Notes: generated from the sequence alone by a model not told the origin. A stretch of 52,625 nucleotides of DNA from an uncultured beta proteobacterium (GCA_903889565.1 CAISYC010000012.1:1-52625); one strand, 5' to 3'; counted from the stretch's first letter, positions 11,132 to 19,862 are shown. Numbers and translations are program-made.

Positions 11132-11139
11132 ATAGTTAA

Positions 11140-12627
11140 ATGCATATCCATATCCTCGGCATTTGCGGCACTTTCATGGGCGGAATTGCGGCGATCGCCA
11201 AGGCGGCCGGCCATCGCGTGACCGGCTGCGACGCCAATGTCTATCCGCCGATGAGCACCCAGCTCGAGGCGCAGGGTATCGAATTGATCGAAGGCTTTGG
11301 TGCCGATCAGATCAAACTCGCGCCCGATGTTTACGTCATCGGCAATGTGGTGACGCGCGGCAACGCGCTGATGGAGGAAATACTCAATCGCGGCCTGCCC
11401 TATATTTCGGGGCCGCAGTGGCTGGCCGAAAACGTCTTGCGCGGGCGCTGGGTGCTGGCGGTCGCCGGCACTCACGGCAAGACCACCACGACTTCAATGC
11501 TGGCGTGGATACTCGAACACGCCGGACTTGCGCCGGGTTTTCTGATTGGCGGTGTACCGGAGAATTTTGGGATTTCTGCCAGATTGCCGGGAGTACCCCC
11601 CATCCCAACCTTACCCCTCAAGGGGGGAGGGAGTGAAACAGTTGCGCGAAGTGAAGACGGCGGCAAAAAGAATTCCCTCCCCCTGGACGGGGGAGTGCCA
11701 GGGTGGGGGGGCAACGACAGCTCGCCGTTCTTCGTCATCGAGGCCGACGAATACGACACGGCGTTTTTCGACAAGCGCTCGAAGTTCGTGCATTACGCGC
11801 CGCGCACCGCGGTGCTGAACAATCTCGAATTCGACCACGCCGATATTTTTCCGGATGTGGCGGCGATCGAAACGCAGTTCCATCATCTGGTGCGTACCAT
11901 TCCTGCGAACGGTCTGATCGTCGCCAACGGTGCCGAGACTGCGCTCGAGCGCGTGCTGGCGCGCGGTTGCTGGACGCCGGTCGAGCGCTTTGCCGGCACG
12001 GCAGGGTGGCAACGCGGTGTGCAATCGGGCGATGGCCGATTTGCCGTCAGTCTTGACGGCAAGGCGCAGGGCACGGTGCAGTGGGATCTGCTCGGCACGC
12101 ACAATCAGCACAACGCACTGGCGGCCATCGCGGCTGCGCGCCACGCCGGCGTGCCGGTGGCGGCATCGATTGCGGCGCTGGCTGAATTCAAGAACGTCAA
12201 ACGCCGCATGGAGATCCGCGGCGTCGTCAATGGCATTACTGTTTACGACGATTTCGCGCACCATCCAACGGCGATCAAGACCACGCTGGCCGGCCTGCGC
12301 GCCAAGCTGAGCGGCGGCCGCATCCTCGCCGTGCTCGAGCCGCGCTCGAACACCATGAAGCTCGGCGTGATGAAGGATGCGCTGCCCGGCAGCCTTGCCG
12401 ACGCCGACCGCGTGTTTTGCTACAGCGCAAACCTGGGCTGGGATCCGGCCGGCGCGCTGCGTCCGCTCGGCGAGCGCGCCGTCATTGAAGCCGATCTGGC
12501 GACGCTGGTGGAGTCGATTACGCAGGCCGCGCGAACCGGCGATCATGTTCTCGTCATGAGCAACGGCGGGTTCGGCGGCATTCATGACAAACTGCTTGCA
12601 CGTTTGAGACAGGGCCATGGCGGATAA
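11140..12627 (+). CDS. mpl: Mpl: UDP-MurNAc:L-Ala-gamma-D-Glu-meso-DAP ligase
   Basis: A Mur-ligase-family enzyme of 495 residues that recycles cell-wall peptide by joining the tripeptide L-Ala-D-Glu-mDAP to UDP-MurNAc. The N-terminus (MHIHILGICGTFMGGIAAIA) and the ATP loop GTHGKTTTTSM (110-120) are diagnostic, as are FFVIEADEYD, FDKRSKFVHY and NLEFDHADIF in the central domain and the DDFAHHPTAIKTTL motif. The protein is about 38 residues longer than E. coli Mpl. The excess corresponds to a Pro/Gly-rich insert at about residues 153-191, encoded by an inverted-repeat element between GISARLPG and NDSSPFFVIE. Without it the sequence aligns continuously. The gene lacks a clear Shine-Dalgarno because a dispersed repeat ends just upstream. 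It overlaps the next gene by 11 bases. Confidence 0.93.
   Translation: MHIHILGICGTFMGGIAAIAKAAGHRVTGCDANVYPPMSTQLEAQGIELIEGFGADQIKLAPDVYVIGNVVTRGNALMEEILNRGLPYISGPQWLAENVLRGRWVLAVAGTHGKTTTTSMLAWILEHAGLAPGFLIGGVPENFGISARLPGVPPIPTLPLKGGGSETVARSEDGGKKNSLPLDGGVPGWGGNDSSPFFVIEADEYDTAFFDKRSKFVHYAPRTAVLNNLEFDHADIFPDVAAIETQFHHLVRTIPANGLIVANGAETALERVLARGCWTPVERFAGTAGWQRGVQSGDGRFAVSLDGKAQGTVQWDLLGTHNQHNALAAIAAARHAGVPVAASIAALAEFKNVKRRMEIRGVVNGITVYDDFAHHPTAIKTTLAGLRAKLSGGRILAVLEPRSNTMKLGVMKDALPGSLADADRVFCYSANLGWDPAGALRPLGERAVIEADLATLVESITQAARTGDHVLVMSNGGFGGIHDKLLARLRQGHGG
11596..11711. repeat. inverted-repeat element inserted in frame in mpl
   Basis: Two arms of about 37 bases, 11596-11632 and 11674-11710, are near-perfect reverse complements (outer CCCCCCAT/GGTGGGGGG, inner GGGGGGAGGGA/TCCCTCCCCC) around a 41-base centre. 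Such C/G-run repeats occur as dispersed small elements in many proteobacteria. The insertion keeps the mpl reading frame open and adds roughly 39 codons. Confidence 0.75.
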
Positions 12628-14098
12628 TCTCAACGATCTCGCACTCATCATCAAGTCGCATTTCCCGCTGGTGCAGGTGGAGACCAGCGAGGAGGTGCGC
12701 ATGATGCGGCTCCTTGAGCGCATCTCCAATCTGGAAAACTGGCCGCTGTTCGTATGGACGGTGGCCGACGGTCTCAAACGTTTTCCGCGCACCGATGTCG
12801 TGCCGCAAACCTACGAGTTCCGCGATGCGCTGCGCCATATCGACAAGACGCCGCAGAACGGCATCTATGTGCTGCTCGATCCGCAACCCTACTTCGACGA
12901 TCCGGTGAACGTGCGCCTGATCAAGGAGGTCGCGCAGGAATACCAGAAAACGCCGCGCACGCTGGTGTTCGTCAGCCAGCATATCGACGTGCCGGTGGAT
13001 CTGCAGCGCATGTGCGCGCGTTTCGCGTTGCCGCTGCCGACCACGCAGGAGATCCGCGACCTGATCAAGCAGGAGGCGCAGCTGTGGGAGCGCGAAAACG
13101 GCCAGCCGATCAAGGGCCAGCAGCAGGCGGTCGACATGCTGGTGCAGCACCTGTCGGGCATGTGTCAGGACGACGCGCAGCGCCTGATCCGGCAGGCGAT
13201 CCGTGATGACAACGCAATCACGCTCGACGACATCCACCGCGTGCTGCGCTTCAAGCGCGAATCGCTGGGCGAGGGCGGCCTGCTCGATTTCGAAATCGAC
13301 ACCGGCAGCTTTGCCGATGTCGGCGGTCTGAAGAATCTGAAACGCTGGCTCGAGCTGCGGCGTCCTGCGTTTACCGGTGATGCCGCAAAAATGGGTGTCG
13401 ATGTGCCCAAGGGCGTGCTGCTGCTCGGCGTGCAGGGCGCCGGCAAGAGCCTTGCCGCCAAGGCGATTGCCGGCTCGTGGGGCGTGCCGCTGATGCGGCT
13501 GGATTTCGCGGTGCTCTACAACAAGTTCAGCGGCGAGACCGAGCGCAATTTGCGCCAGGCGTTGAAGCAGGGCGACGCGATGTCGCCCTGCGTGCTGTGG
13601 ATCGACGAAATCGAAAAAGGCCTCGCCCAGGACAACGGGGGCGGCGACGGCGGCGTGTCGCGCCGCGTGCTTGGAACTTTGTTGACGTGGATGGCCGAAC
13701 GCAAATCGCGCACCTTTCTCGTCGCCACTTCGAACGATGTGTCGCAACTGCCGCCGGAACTGCTGCGCAAGGGGCGCGTCGATGAAATGTTTTTCGTCGA
13801 TCTGCCCGATTTATCGACGCGCGAAGAAATCTATCGTATCCATCTGCGCAAGCGCAATCATGACCCGGTGAAATTCGATGTACCCAGCCTCGCTGCCGCG
13901 GCCGACGGTTTCGCTGGCGCGGAAATCGAGCAGACGGTGGTGGCCGCAATCTACGAATCGCTGTCCGTCAAGGCGCCGCTGGCGACCGAGCACATCCATG
14001 GCGAAATCCAGCGCACGCGGCCGCTGTCGGTGGTGATGGCGGAGAAAGTCGATAGCCTGCGCGCGTGGGCCGCGGGACGCACGGTCAGCGCGGACTAG
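12617..14098 (+). CDS. Ycf46-like AAA+ ATPase
   Basis: A 493-residue AAA+ protein of the Ycf46 type. The N-terminal 230 residues form the Ycf46-specific domain (ADNLNDLALIIKSHFPLVQV, then a degenerate first ATPase fold). The second half is a canonical AAA module with Walker A GVQGAGKS at 271-278, Walker B VLWIDEIEK, sensor-1 LVATSN and an arginine-finger region LLRKGRVDEMFFVDLP. Cyanobacterial Ycf46 has been linked to inorganic-carbon use; its role in non-photosynthetic bacteria is not established. It overlaps the end of mpl by 11 bases, so the two are translationally coupled, and it is followed by an unrelated catabolic pair. Confidence 0.85.
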   Translation: MADNLNDLALIIKSHFPLVQVETSEEVRMMRLLERISNLENWPLFVWTVADGLKRFPRTDVVPQTYEFRDALRHIDKTPQNGIYVLLDPQPYFDDPVNVRLIKEVAQEYQKTPRTLVFVSQHIDVPVDLQRMCARFALPLPTTQEIRDLIKQEAQLWERENGQPIKGQQQAVDMLVQHLSGMCQDDAQRLIRQAIRDDNAITLDDIHRVLRFKRESLGEGGLLDFEIDTGSFADVGGLKNLKRWLELRRPAFTGDAAKMGVDVPKGVLLLGVQGAGKSLAAKAIAGSWGVPLMRLDFAVLYNKFSGETERNLRQALKQGDAMSPCVLWIDEIEKGLAQDNGGGDGGVSRRVLGTLLTWMAERKSRTFLVATSNDVSQLPPELLRKGRVDEMFFVDLPDLSTREEIYRIHLRKRNHDPVKFDVPSLAAAADGFAGAEIEQTVVAAIYESLSVKAPLATEHIHGEIQRTRPLSVVMAEKVDSLRAWAAGRTVSAD

Positions 14099-14143
14099 GC
14101 TGCCGCCGGCGGTATTTCAATAACAATAATCTTGGAGTCGGGC

Positions 14144-15235
14144 ATGAAGATCGTGGAGGTCAAGACCTATCCGGTGGTCTATCCGGTCAAGGAACCGTTT
14201 TCCAATGGCATGCGGACCACGCGCCAGCGGCCGTTCGGCATCGTTGAAATCATCACGGACAGCGGACTCTCCGGCTGGGGCGAAGGCAGCGGAGTGCCGG
14301 CGCAACGGGCACTCGAATCGCAGGTGATCGGCCGCAGCCCTTTCGATTACGAAGTGATCTGGCAGGGTTTGCAATTGCAGGGTACCGATGCGGGCGCGAT
14401 CAGCGGCGTCGATATCGCACTGTGGGATTTGATGGGCAAGGCGCTCGACAAACCTATTCATCAATTGCTGGGCGGCGCGTTTCGCTACAAGGTCGAAGCC
14501 TATGCCACCGGCCTGTTCCGTCGCGAGCGCAGCGATCCGACCGCGGCGCTGGTTGACGAAGCGCGCGGCTATGTCGATCAGGGCTTCAAGGCGATGAAGA
14601 TGAAGGTCGGCTTCGGCCCCGACTACGACATCAAGAACGTGGCGGCGGTGCGGCGCGCGATCGGCGACGATGTGCTCTTTGCGGTTGATGCCAACTGCGC
14701 GTACGACCGCGGTTCCGCCATCGCGGTCGGTCAACGCCTGGTCGAAAACAACCTGCTGTGGTTCGAAGAGCCGATCAGCTCGGATGATGTCGAGGGCTAC
14801 ATTGAAATCCGCCGTGCGCTGAATGTGCGCATTTCCGGCGCCGAGCAGTTGCGCGGTCACCGCGCGTTTCGCCGCCTGTTTCAGGAGCGCGCGCTCGACA
14901 TTGCACAACCCGATGTCTGCATCTGCGGCGGCTTTACGGAATTCAGAAAAATCGCGGCGATGGCGAGCGCCAATCACGTGCGCGTGATTCCGCACATGTT
15001 CGGCACCGCAATCCGTATGGCGGCGACACTGCAGCTGCTGGCTAATCTTCCGGATGCGCCGCATGCCCAAGTGCCGTTTCCGATGCTGCTCGAATACGAC
15101 ATGAGCGAAAACGCCCTGCGCACCGAGCTCGCGAAAAACCCCGCCGTGCACAAAGACGGTGTGGTGGCGATTCCGCAGGGGCCCGGACTCGGCATTGAAA
15201 TCAACCGCGACCTGCTGAGCCGCTATGCAGCGTGA
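14144..15235 (+). CDS. mandelate racemase/muconate lactonizing enzyme family protein
   Basis: An enolase-superfamily enzyme of 363 residues. It has the N-terminal capping domain and a TIM barrel with all expected residues: the base pair Lys152-x-Lys154 (KMK), metal ligands Asp182 (VDAN), Glu208 (WFEEP) and Glu234 (GAEQ), and the opposing His284 (IPHMFG). These enzymes abstract a proton next to a carboxylate to racemise, epimerise, dehydrate or lactonise acids. The substrate cannot be told from sequence. GGAG lies six bases before the ATG at 14144, which decides the start over an upstream TTG. The adjacent Bug receptor 16 bases downstream suggests its substrate may be an imported organic acid. 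Confidence 0.88.
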   Translation: MKIVEVKTYPVVYPVKEPFSNGMRTTRQRPFGIVEIITDSGLSGWGEGSGVPAQRALESQVIGRSPFDYEVIWQGLQLQGTDAGAISGVDIALWDLMGKALDKPIHQLLGGAFRYKVEAYATGLFRRERSDPTAALVDEARGYVDQGFKAMKMKVGFGPDYDIKNVAAVRRAIGDDVLFAVDANCAYDRGSAIAVGQRLVENNLLWFEEPISSDDVEGYIEIRRALNVRISGAEQLRGHRAFRRLFQERALDIAQPDVCICGGFTEFRKIAAMASANHVRVIPHMFGTAIRMAATLQLLANLPDAPHAQVPFPMLLEYDMSENALRTELAKNPAVHKDGVVAIPQGPGLGIEINRDLLSRYAA

Positions 15236-15251
15236 TGCAGCTGGATGGCGG

Positions 15252-16217
15252 ATGAGTCGGCTGCTGCTTGTTGCGGCCGCACTGTTGTTGCCGGCCGTTC
15301 AAGATGCGGTTGCGGCCGAAGCCTATCCGGTGCGCCCGATCCGCCTGATCGTGCCCTTTGTTTCCGGCGGCGGCACCGACCTGCTGGCGCGGCTGGTCAC
15401 ACCGCGCTTCAGCGAGGCACTGGGGCAGCAGGTGGTGGTGGACAACCGTGGCGGTGCCGGCAGCGTGCTCGGCACGCAACTCGTTGCCAAGGCGACGCCC
15501 GATGGTTATACGCTGGGCATGATCGACACGGCGTTTGCGATAAACCCCTCGCTGGCTGACAAACTGCCGTACGATTCGGAACGCGATTTCAGTTTTGTCG
15601 CGATCGTCGCGACTTCGCCGTCCTTGCTGGTGGCCTACCCCGGCCTCAAGGTGCGCACGCTGCAGGAACTGATTACCGCGGCGAAAAAAAATCCGGGCAA
15701 GATTACTTTCGGTTCGGCCGGGGTCGGCTCCTCGAGTCATCTGTCATCGGAGATGTTCAAGACGGCGGCGAAGATCGATTTGCTCCACATACCGTACAAG
15801 GGCGCCGGCGCCTCCGTGATCGAAGTCATCGGCGGGCATGCCGATCTCACCATTGCTGTGCCGGGCGCCATGCTGCCGCAGATCCAGGCCGGCGCGCTGG
15901 TGCCGCTGGCGATTACCGGCAAGAAATCCTCGCCGCTGCTGCCCAATGTGCCGACCTTTGCCGCCGCCGGATTTCCCAGTGTCAATCCAGAATCGTTCCG
16001 TTTCATCATCGCGCCGGCGGGTTTGCCGGCGGCGGTGCAGGCGACACTGGGCAAGGCGCTCGGTGTTGCGCTGGCATCGTCCGATCTGCAGGCGCGCCTC
16101 ACGGAAAACGGTTTTGATCCGGAACGCCTGACCGATCGCGAAGCACGCGCGTTCGTGCTGCGCGAAATCCAGAAATGGCGTCAGGCGGTGAAGGATTCGG
16201 GCGCCAAAAATAACTGA
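15252..16217 (+). CDS. Bug-family tripartite tricarboxylate transporter substrate-binding protein
   Basis: A periplasmic binding protein of about 321 residues with a clear signal peptide (MSRLLLVAAALLLPAVQDAVA, cut before AEAYP). It has Bug-family hallmarks: YPVRPIRLIVPFVSGGGTD, GQQVVVDNRGGAGSVLGTQ and the ATPDGYTLG motif. Such proteins bind carboxylates for a TctAB-type importer or act as sensors. No tctA or tctB is in the window. GGATGGCGG precedes the ATG at 15252; an upstream in-frame ATG at 15225 would bury the signal peptide. Together with the enolase-superfamily enzyme just upstream it forms a likely two-gene catabolic unit. Confidence 0.88.
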   Translation: MSRLLLVAAALLLPAVQDAVAAEAYPVRPIRLIVPFVSGGGTDLLARLVTPRFSEALGQQVVVDNRGGAGSVLGTQLVAKATPDGYTLGMIDTAFAINPSLADKLPYDSERDFSFVAIVATSPSLLVAYPGLKVRTLQELITAAKKNPGKITFGSAGVGSSSHLSSEMFKTAAKIDLLHIPYKGAGASVIEVIGGHADLTIAVPGAMLPQIQAGALVPLAITGKKSSPLLPNVPTFAAAGFPSVNPESFRFIIAPAGLPAAVQATLGKALGVALASSDLQARLTENGFDPERLTDREARAFVLREIQKWRQAVKDSGAKNN

Positions 16218-16254
16218 GCGGTTGCAAGCATGACGGCCGCCGCTGCGGGGAACG

Positions 16255-17397
16255 ATGATTAAATATTTTTGCGTATTGCTGATGTGCGTATGCGGGTATG
16301 GCCACGCGCAGGCCCCGGTTCTTTCCGCGCAAACGATCCTCGGCCCGGCGGGGCTCGCGCAGTTTTCGCCGCTCTACCAAAAAGCGCTTGATGTTTATTT
16401 CGCGGCCGCTGCGGCTTACCGCAAACAGGACTATCTAGCGGCGCAAAAGCTGCTGCGCGCGCTATGGTCCGAAGTGCCGCACGGCGACCGCGCGTGGAAG
16501 GAATTGCAACGCGAATCGGCTGCCTTGCTGTCGGTGGCGGACTTCGGCACGCCGCCGGCTTATTCGGCGCTGCGTATGCTCACCGATAGCGTGGAATGGC
16601 GGCTGAAAAATGGCGGCCCCGCTTCGCCTGAATCGACGCTGCAGCTCACGGTGGTATTGGTCGGCCGGTCCGCCGGCCCGGAGCCGGATACGCTCGCCGA
16701 ATTCGACCGGCGGGACGGGCGCCTGACCACCAATACGCTGGATGCGGGGCTGGATGGCGCGCGCGGCGAACAAATCATCAACGATGCCTATTGGCTGTTC
16801 GACGAATACATTTTGGCGATCACTGGCGGGCGCACCTGGGTCAAGCGGGTGTTTGTGCGCCTGCCGGATTTCACGCTGCCGGTTGGGCTGCATCAGCGCG
16901 GCATTGAAATCACGCACAATGCGGGCGAGCAGGTCTGGGATGCTGTTCCCGCGAAGATCCGGCGCGACACGGACTGGTGGCACCTGTTTTATCCATCCCA
17001 TGTGCCGAAGGGCGCGGCATTTGCGAACAAGGCTTTTGTCACCGGCGGCATGCGGCGCGGCCCCGCACCCGGCCGCTCGCTGTGTTTTGTCAGCGAAGAT
17101 CTGAAGTTTCTGCTCACGGCCAACCAGAACGGGCGCCGGCCCCTGCGCGAGGTCGAGCGCAGTGTCGCGCTGTCGCAGTGGCTGCAGCACGAGTTTTTTC
17201 ACTACCTGTTTGCGTCCTACCCACAACTGCAGCTCGAAGCGACGTCCCATCAGTGGCACGATCGCAAAACCTGGCCCGCGGATTTCAGCGGCAACGTTGA
17301 AGCCGATTATTATGCGGAGGCCCTGCACAAACGGTTACAGAGCCAGAGTGCCTTGCCTTTGCATGGATTGATCCGGCACGGCGCGCCGGGCCGCTAG
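16255..17397 (+). CDS. secreted protein of unknown family with HExxH motif
   Basis: I do not recognise the family. The 380-residue protein starts with a probable signal peptide (MIKYFCVLLMCVCGYGHAQA), then an Ala-rich helical region (about 40-100) and a mixed domain. At 312-316 it reads HEFFH within WLQHEFFHYLF, the classic HExxH zinc-metallopeptidase signature in a hydrophobic helix. An acidic stretch (NVEADYYAEALHKR) starts about 30 residues later and could supply the third ligand, as in gluzincins. That makes a periplasmic metallopeptidase plausible but unproven. GGGGA sits a few bases before the ATG. It stands 37 bases after the Bug receptor and converges on the gamma-glutamyltransferase gene. 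Confidence 0.6.
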   Translation: MIKYFCVLLMCVCGYGHAQAPVLSAQTILGPAGLAQFSPLYQKALDVYFAAAAAYRKQDYLAAQKLLRALWSEVPHGDRAWKELQRESAALLSVADFGTPPAYSALRMLTDSVEWRLKNGGPASPESTLQLTVVLVGRSAGPEPDTLAEFDRRDGRLTTNTLDAGLDGARGEQIINDAYWLFDEYILAITGGRTWVKRVFVRLPDFTLPVGLHQRGIEITHNAGEQVWDAVPAKIRRDTDWWHLFYPSHVPKGAAFANKAFVTGGMRRGPAPGRSLCFVSEDLKFLLTANQNGRRPLREVERSVALSQWLQHEFFHYLFASYPQLQLEATSHQWHDRKTWPADFSGNVEADYYAEALHKRLQSQSALPLHGLIRHGAPGR

Positions 17398-17424
17398 CCG
17401 TGCAATGCGGGCGCCGGCCGGCGT

Positions 17425-19026
17425 TCAGAAACCGGCGGCGGTGCCGTCGCTGCGCGGATCAAACCCGGCTTCGAGCGTTCCGTCGGCGTGGCGCGCAATC
17501 CCGCCGGCATGACCCATGGTTTCATCCCAGGCCTGCAGCACTTCTACATCGTGACCGCGGCGTTTAAGTTCGTCGATCAATGCCGGATCGAAACGCGATT
17601 CGAGTTTCAGCGTGTCGCTGGCCTGGCCCCAGGTGCGGCCCAACAGCCAGCGCGGCGCGCTGATCGCCTGCTGCATGTTTTGGCCGAACACCGCGTAACG
17701 CGTGAATACCGCCGATTGCGTCTGCGGCTGGCCGTCGCCGCCCATGGTGCCGTAAACGATGACCCGTCCGTCACGCAGCCGCGCCAGCGCCGGATTCAAG
17801 GTGTGAAACGGTTTGCGTCGCGGCTTCAGCAGATTAAGCGCGCGTTCGTCGAGCGAAAAGCTGCAGCCGCGGTTCTGCCAGTTGATGCCGGAACCGTTCA
17901 GCACGATGCCGCTGCCGAACTCGTGATAGATGCTCTGGATCATGCTGACGGCGCGGCCCGCGCTGTCGATGGCGCCCATCCAGACGGTATCGCCGCGTTT
18001 GGCTTGCACACCCCACGGCAGCGCACGCGTGCGCTCGATCGCCGACGCCTGCCCGGCAAGCGCCGCGTCGTCGAGCAGTTGCTGCGGCTCAACTGTCATA
18101 TAGGCGGGATCGGTGACGAAACGGTCGCGCACGAGGAAGGCCTGTTTGGTCGCCTCGACCGCGAGATGCACGTGGTCGGCGCTGTCGGCGGCTACGTTGC
18201 CAAGACCGAGCCGATCGAGGATGCCGAGGATCATCAATGAAATCGTGCCCTGCGTCGGCGGCGCCATGTTGTAGAGCGTGCCGAGACTGTGTTTCAGCAC
18301 GACCGGTGCGCGCAATTCGGCGGCATGGCCTTCGAGATCGGCAAGCGCGACCGGGCTGCCGAGCGCGGCGAGATCGCCGGCAATGCTGCGCGCCAGTTCG
18401 CCGTCGTAGAAATCGTTGAGGCCGTTCTTCACCAGTTGGCGCAGAGTGGCGCCGATGCGCGGTTGTTTCAAAATCGAGCCGCCAGCGGGCGCCTGACCGT
18501 TGACGAGAAAACGTTCGGCAAAGCCCGGAACATTGACCAGCTCGGCGAGTTTGGCCGCTGTGCAACGGGTCTGGCTTTGCGTAACGACCATGCCCTGTTC
18601 GGCGTAGGTGATCGCGTCGTCTAGCAGACGCGAGACGGGCATGCGCGCAGCCCATTGTTGTTTTGCGTAATCCATGGCGAGCGCCCAGCCCGACACCGTG
18701 CTGGCCACCGTGTTGGCGGCGAGTGCGCCGCGCGACGGGATCGCAGAGAGATTCCGGTCGCGATAAAACCCGACGCTGGCGTGCGCCGCGGCGCGGCCGC
18801 AGGCATCGATGGTGATGACATCGCGGTCCGGTTCGTGAATCAGCCAGAAGCTGTCGCCGCCGATGCCGTTCATGTGCGGATAGACCACCGAGATCGTGGC
18901 GGCGGCGGCAACCATGGCTTCGAGCGCGTTGCCGCCTTCGCGCAGCACCGCACAACCGGACTCGGCAGCGGCCGCATGCGGCGCGACGAACATGCCGTGC
19001 TTTGCGTAAGTCGAATTGGCTGTCAT
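17425..19026 (-). CDS. gamma-glutamyltransferase-family N-terminal nucleophile hydrolase
   Basis: A 533-residue member of the gamma-glutamyltranspeptidase family. The N-terminal part (MFVAPHAAAAESGCAVLREG, then GGNALEAMVAAAATISVVYP and NGIGGDSFWLI) is typical. The autoprocessing threonine is expected at residue 347 (GDTVWMGAID), and the small subunit contains the GSGIVLN and GTMGGDGQPQTQ loops. No signal peptide is visible, which differs from periplasmic GGT and resembles the HpxW/oxamate-amidohydrolase-like branch. The exact substrate is uncertain. It is transcribed leftward, with a dispersed repeat in its upstream region and a convergent neighbour downstream. Confidence 0.85.
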   Translation of the reverse strand: MTANSTYAKHGMFVAPHAAAAESGCAVLREGGNALEAMVAAAATISVVYPHMNGIGGDSFWLIHEPDRDVITIDACGRAAAHASVGFYRDRNLSAIPSRGALAANTVASTVSGWALAMDYAKQQWAARMPVSRLLDDAITYAEQGMVVTQSQTRCTAAKLAELVNVPGFAERFLVNGQAPAGGSILKQPRIGATLRQLVKNGLNDFYDGELARSIAGDLAALGSPVALADLEGHAAELRAPVVLKHSLGTLYNMAPPTQGTISLMILGILDRLGLGNVAADSADHVHLAVEATKQAFLVRDRFVTDPAYMTVEPQQLLDDAALAGQASAIERTRALPWGVQAKRGDTVWMGAIDSAGRAVSMIQSIYHEFGSGIVLNGSGINWQNRGCSFSLDERALNLLKPRRKPFHTLNPALARLRDGRVIVYGTMGGDGQPQTQSAVFTRYAVFGQNMQQAISAPRWLLGRTWGQASDTLKLESRFDPALIDELKRRGHDVEVLQAWDETMGHAGGIARHADGTLEAGFDPRSDGTAAGF

Positions 19027-19075
19027 GTGGTTTCCAATGATATGAAAGCGGGTAAAGCTCTAAATGAGTTGCTCC

Positions 19076-19139
19076 CGGGCAGGCGGGGATTCCGTATTCA
19101 AACGAATACCGCTGGATTCCCGCCCTCGCGGGAATGACG
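19076..19139. repeat. GATTCCCGC-family dispersed repeat hairpin
   Basis: GGATTCCCGCCCTCGCGGGA (19114-19133) is the common small dyad repeat of proteobacterial intergenic DNA. It is joined here to a longer imperfect hairpin whose arms GGCGGGGATTCC and GTATTC (19082-19099) pair with GAATAC and GGATTCCCGCC (19104-19124). It lies between the divergent GGT-family and yqiA genes. Only one copy is in the window. Confidence 0.7.
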
Positions 19140-19202
19140 CGGATTTGGTCAGCGACTGCCTGACGCATTATATGTTGCGTGGTGCACGGGTAGAATCGGC
19201 GC

Positions 19203-19775
19203 ATGCATGATGCATTGATTTACATTCACGGTTTCAACAGTTCGCCGGCGTCGTTCAAGGCACGCCTGTTGCAAGAGGTGCTGGCGCAGCGCGCTCCGGC
19301 GATGAAGTTCATCGCACCAACGCTGCCGCACGCGCCGGCGACTGCGGCGCGCCTGCTCGATGCGCTGGCCGAAGCAAACCCGGGCGCGGTGCTTGCCGGC
19401 AGTTCACTGGGCGGTTATTACGCCACCTGGCTGGCCGAGCGTCACGCGCTGCGCGCGGTGCTGATCAATCCGGCGGTGCGTCCGTATGAATTGCTCGACG
19501 GTCATGTCGGCATGCAAAAAAATTTCCACACTGGCGAGGAATATGAATTCACGGCGGCGCATGTCGGGGAACTGCGCCAACTCGAATGCGACGCCGTCAC
19601 GCCGCAACGCTATTTGTTGATGGTCGAAACCGGCGACGAGGTGCTCGATTACCGGCAGGCGGTGGAGCGTTACAGCGGTGCGCGGCAATGGGTCATGGAG
19701 GGCGGCGATCACGGCTTCAGCGACTTTGCCGATCATCTCGATCCCGTCGTCAGTTTCCTCACCGGCGCACCCTGA
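19203..19775 (+). CDS. yqiA: YqiA/YcfP-family alpha/beta-fold esterase
   Basis: A compact 190-residue alpha/beta hydrolase with the family opening IYIHGFNSSPASFKA. The nucleophile elbow GSSLGG holds catalytic Ser68, and the C-terminal histidine loop reads GGDHGFSDF. YqiA-type enzymes hydrolyse short acyl esters (palmitoyl-CoA and similar) in vitro; the natural substrate is unknown. It lacks a signal peptide, so it is cytosolic. It is followed 87 bases later by the RNase II-like gene in the same direction. Confidence 0.88.
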   Translation: MHDALIYIHGFNSSPASFKARLLQEVLAQRAPAMKFIAPTLPHAPATAARLLDALAEANPGAVLAGSSLGGYYATWLAERHALRAVLINPAVRPYELLDGHVGMQKNFHTGEEYEFTAAHVGELRQLECDAVTPQRYLLMVETGDEVLDYRQAVERYSGARQWVMEGGDHGFSDFADHLDPVVSFLTGAP

Positions 19776-19862
19776 GGCCGATTCCGCCGCGTGTTGCATG
19801 CTGGGCTATAATCCGCGCCTTTCTCACGGTCGCACGTTGTGCGGCGCGGACCGGTTTCCCCC

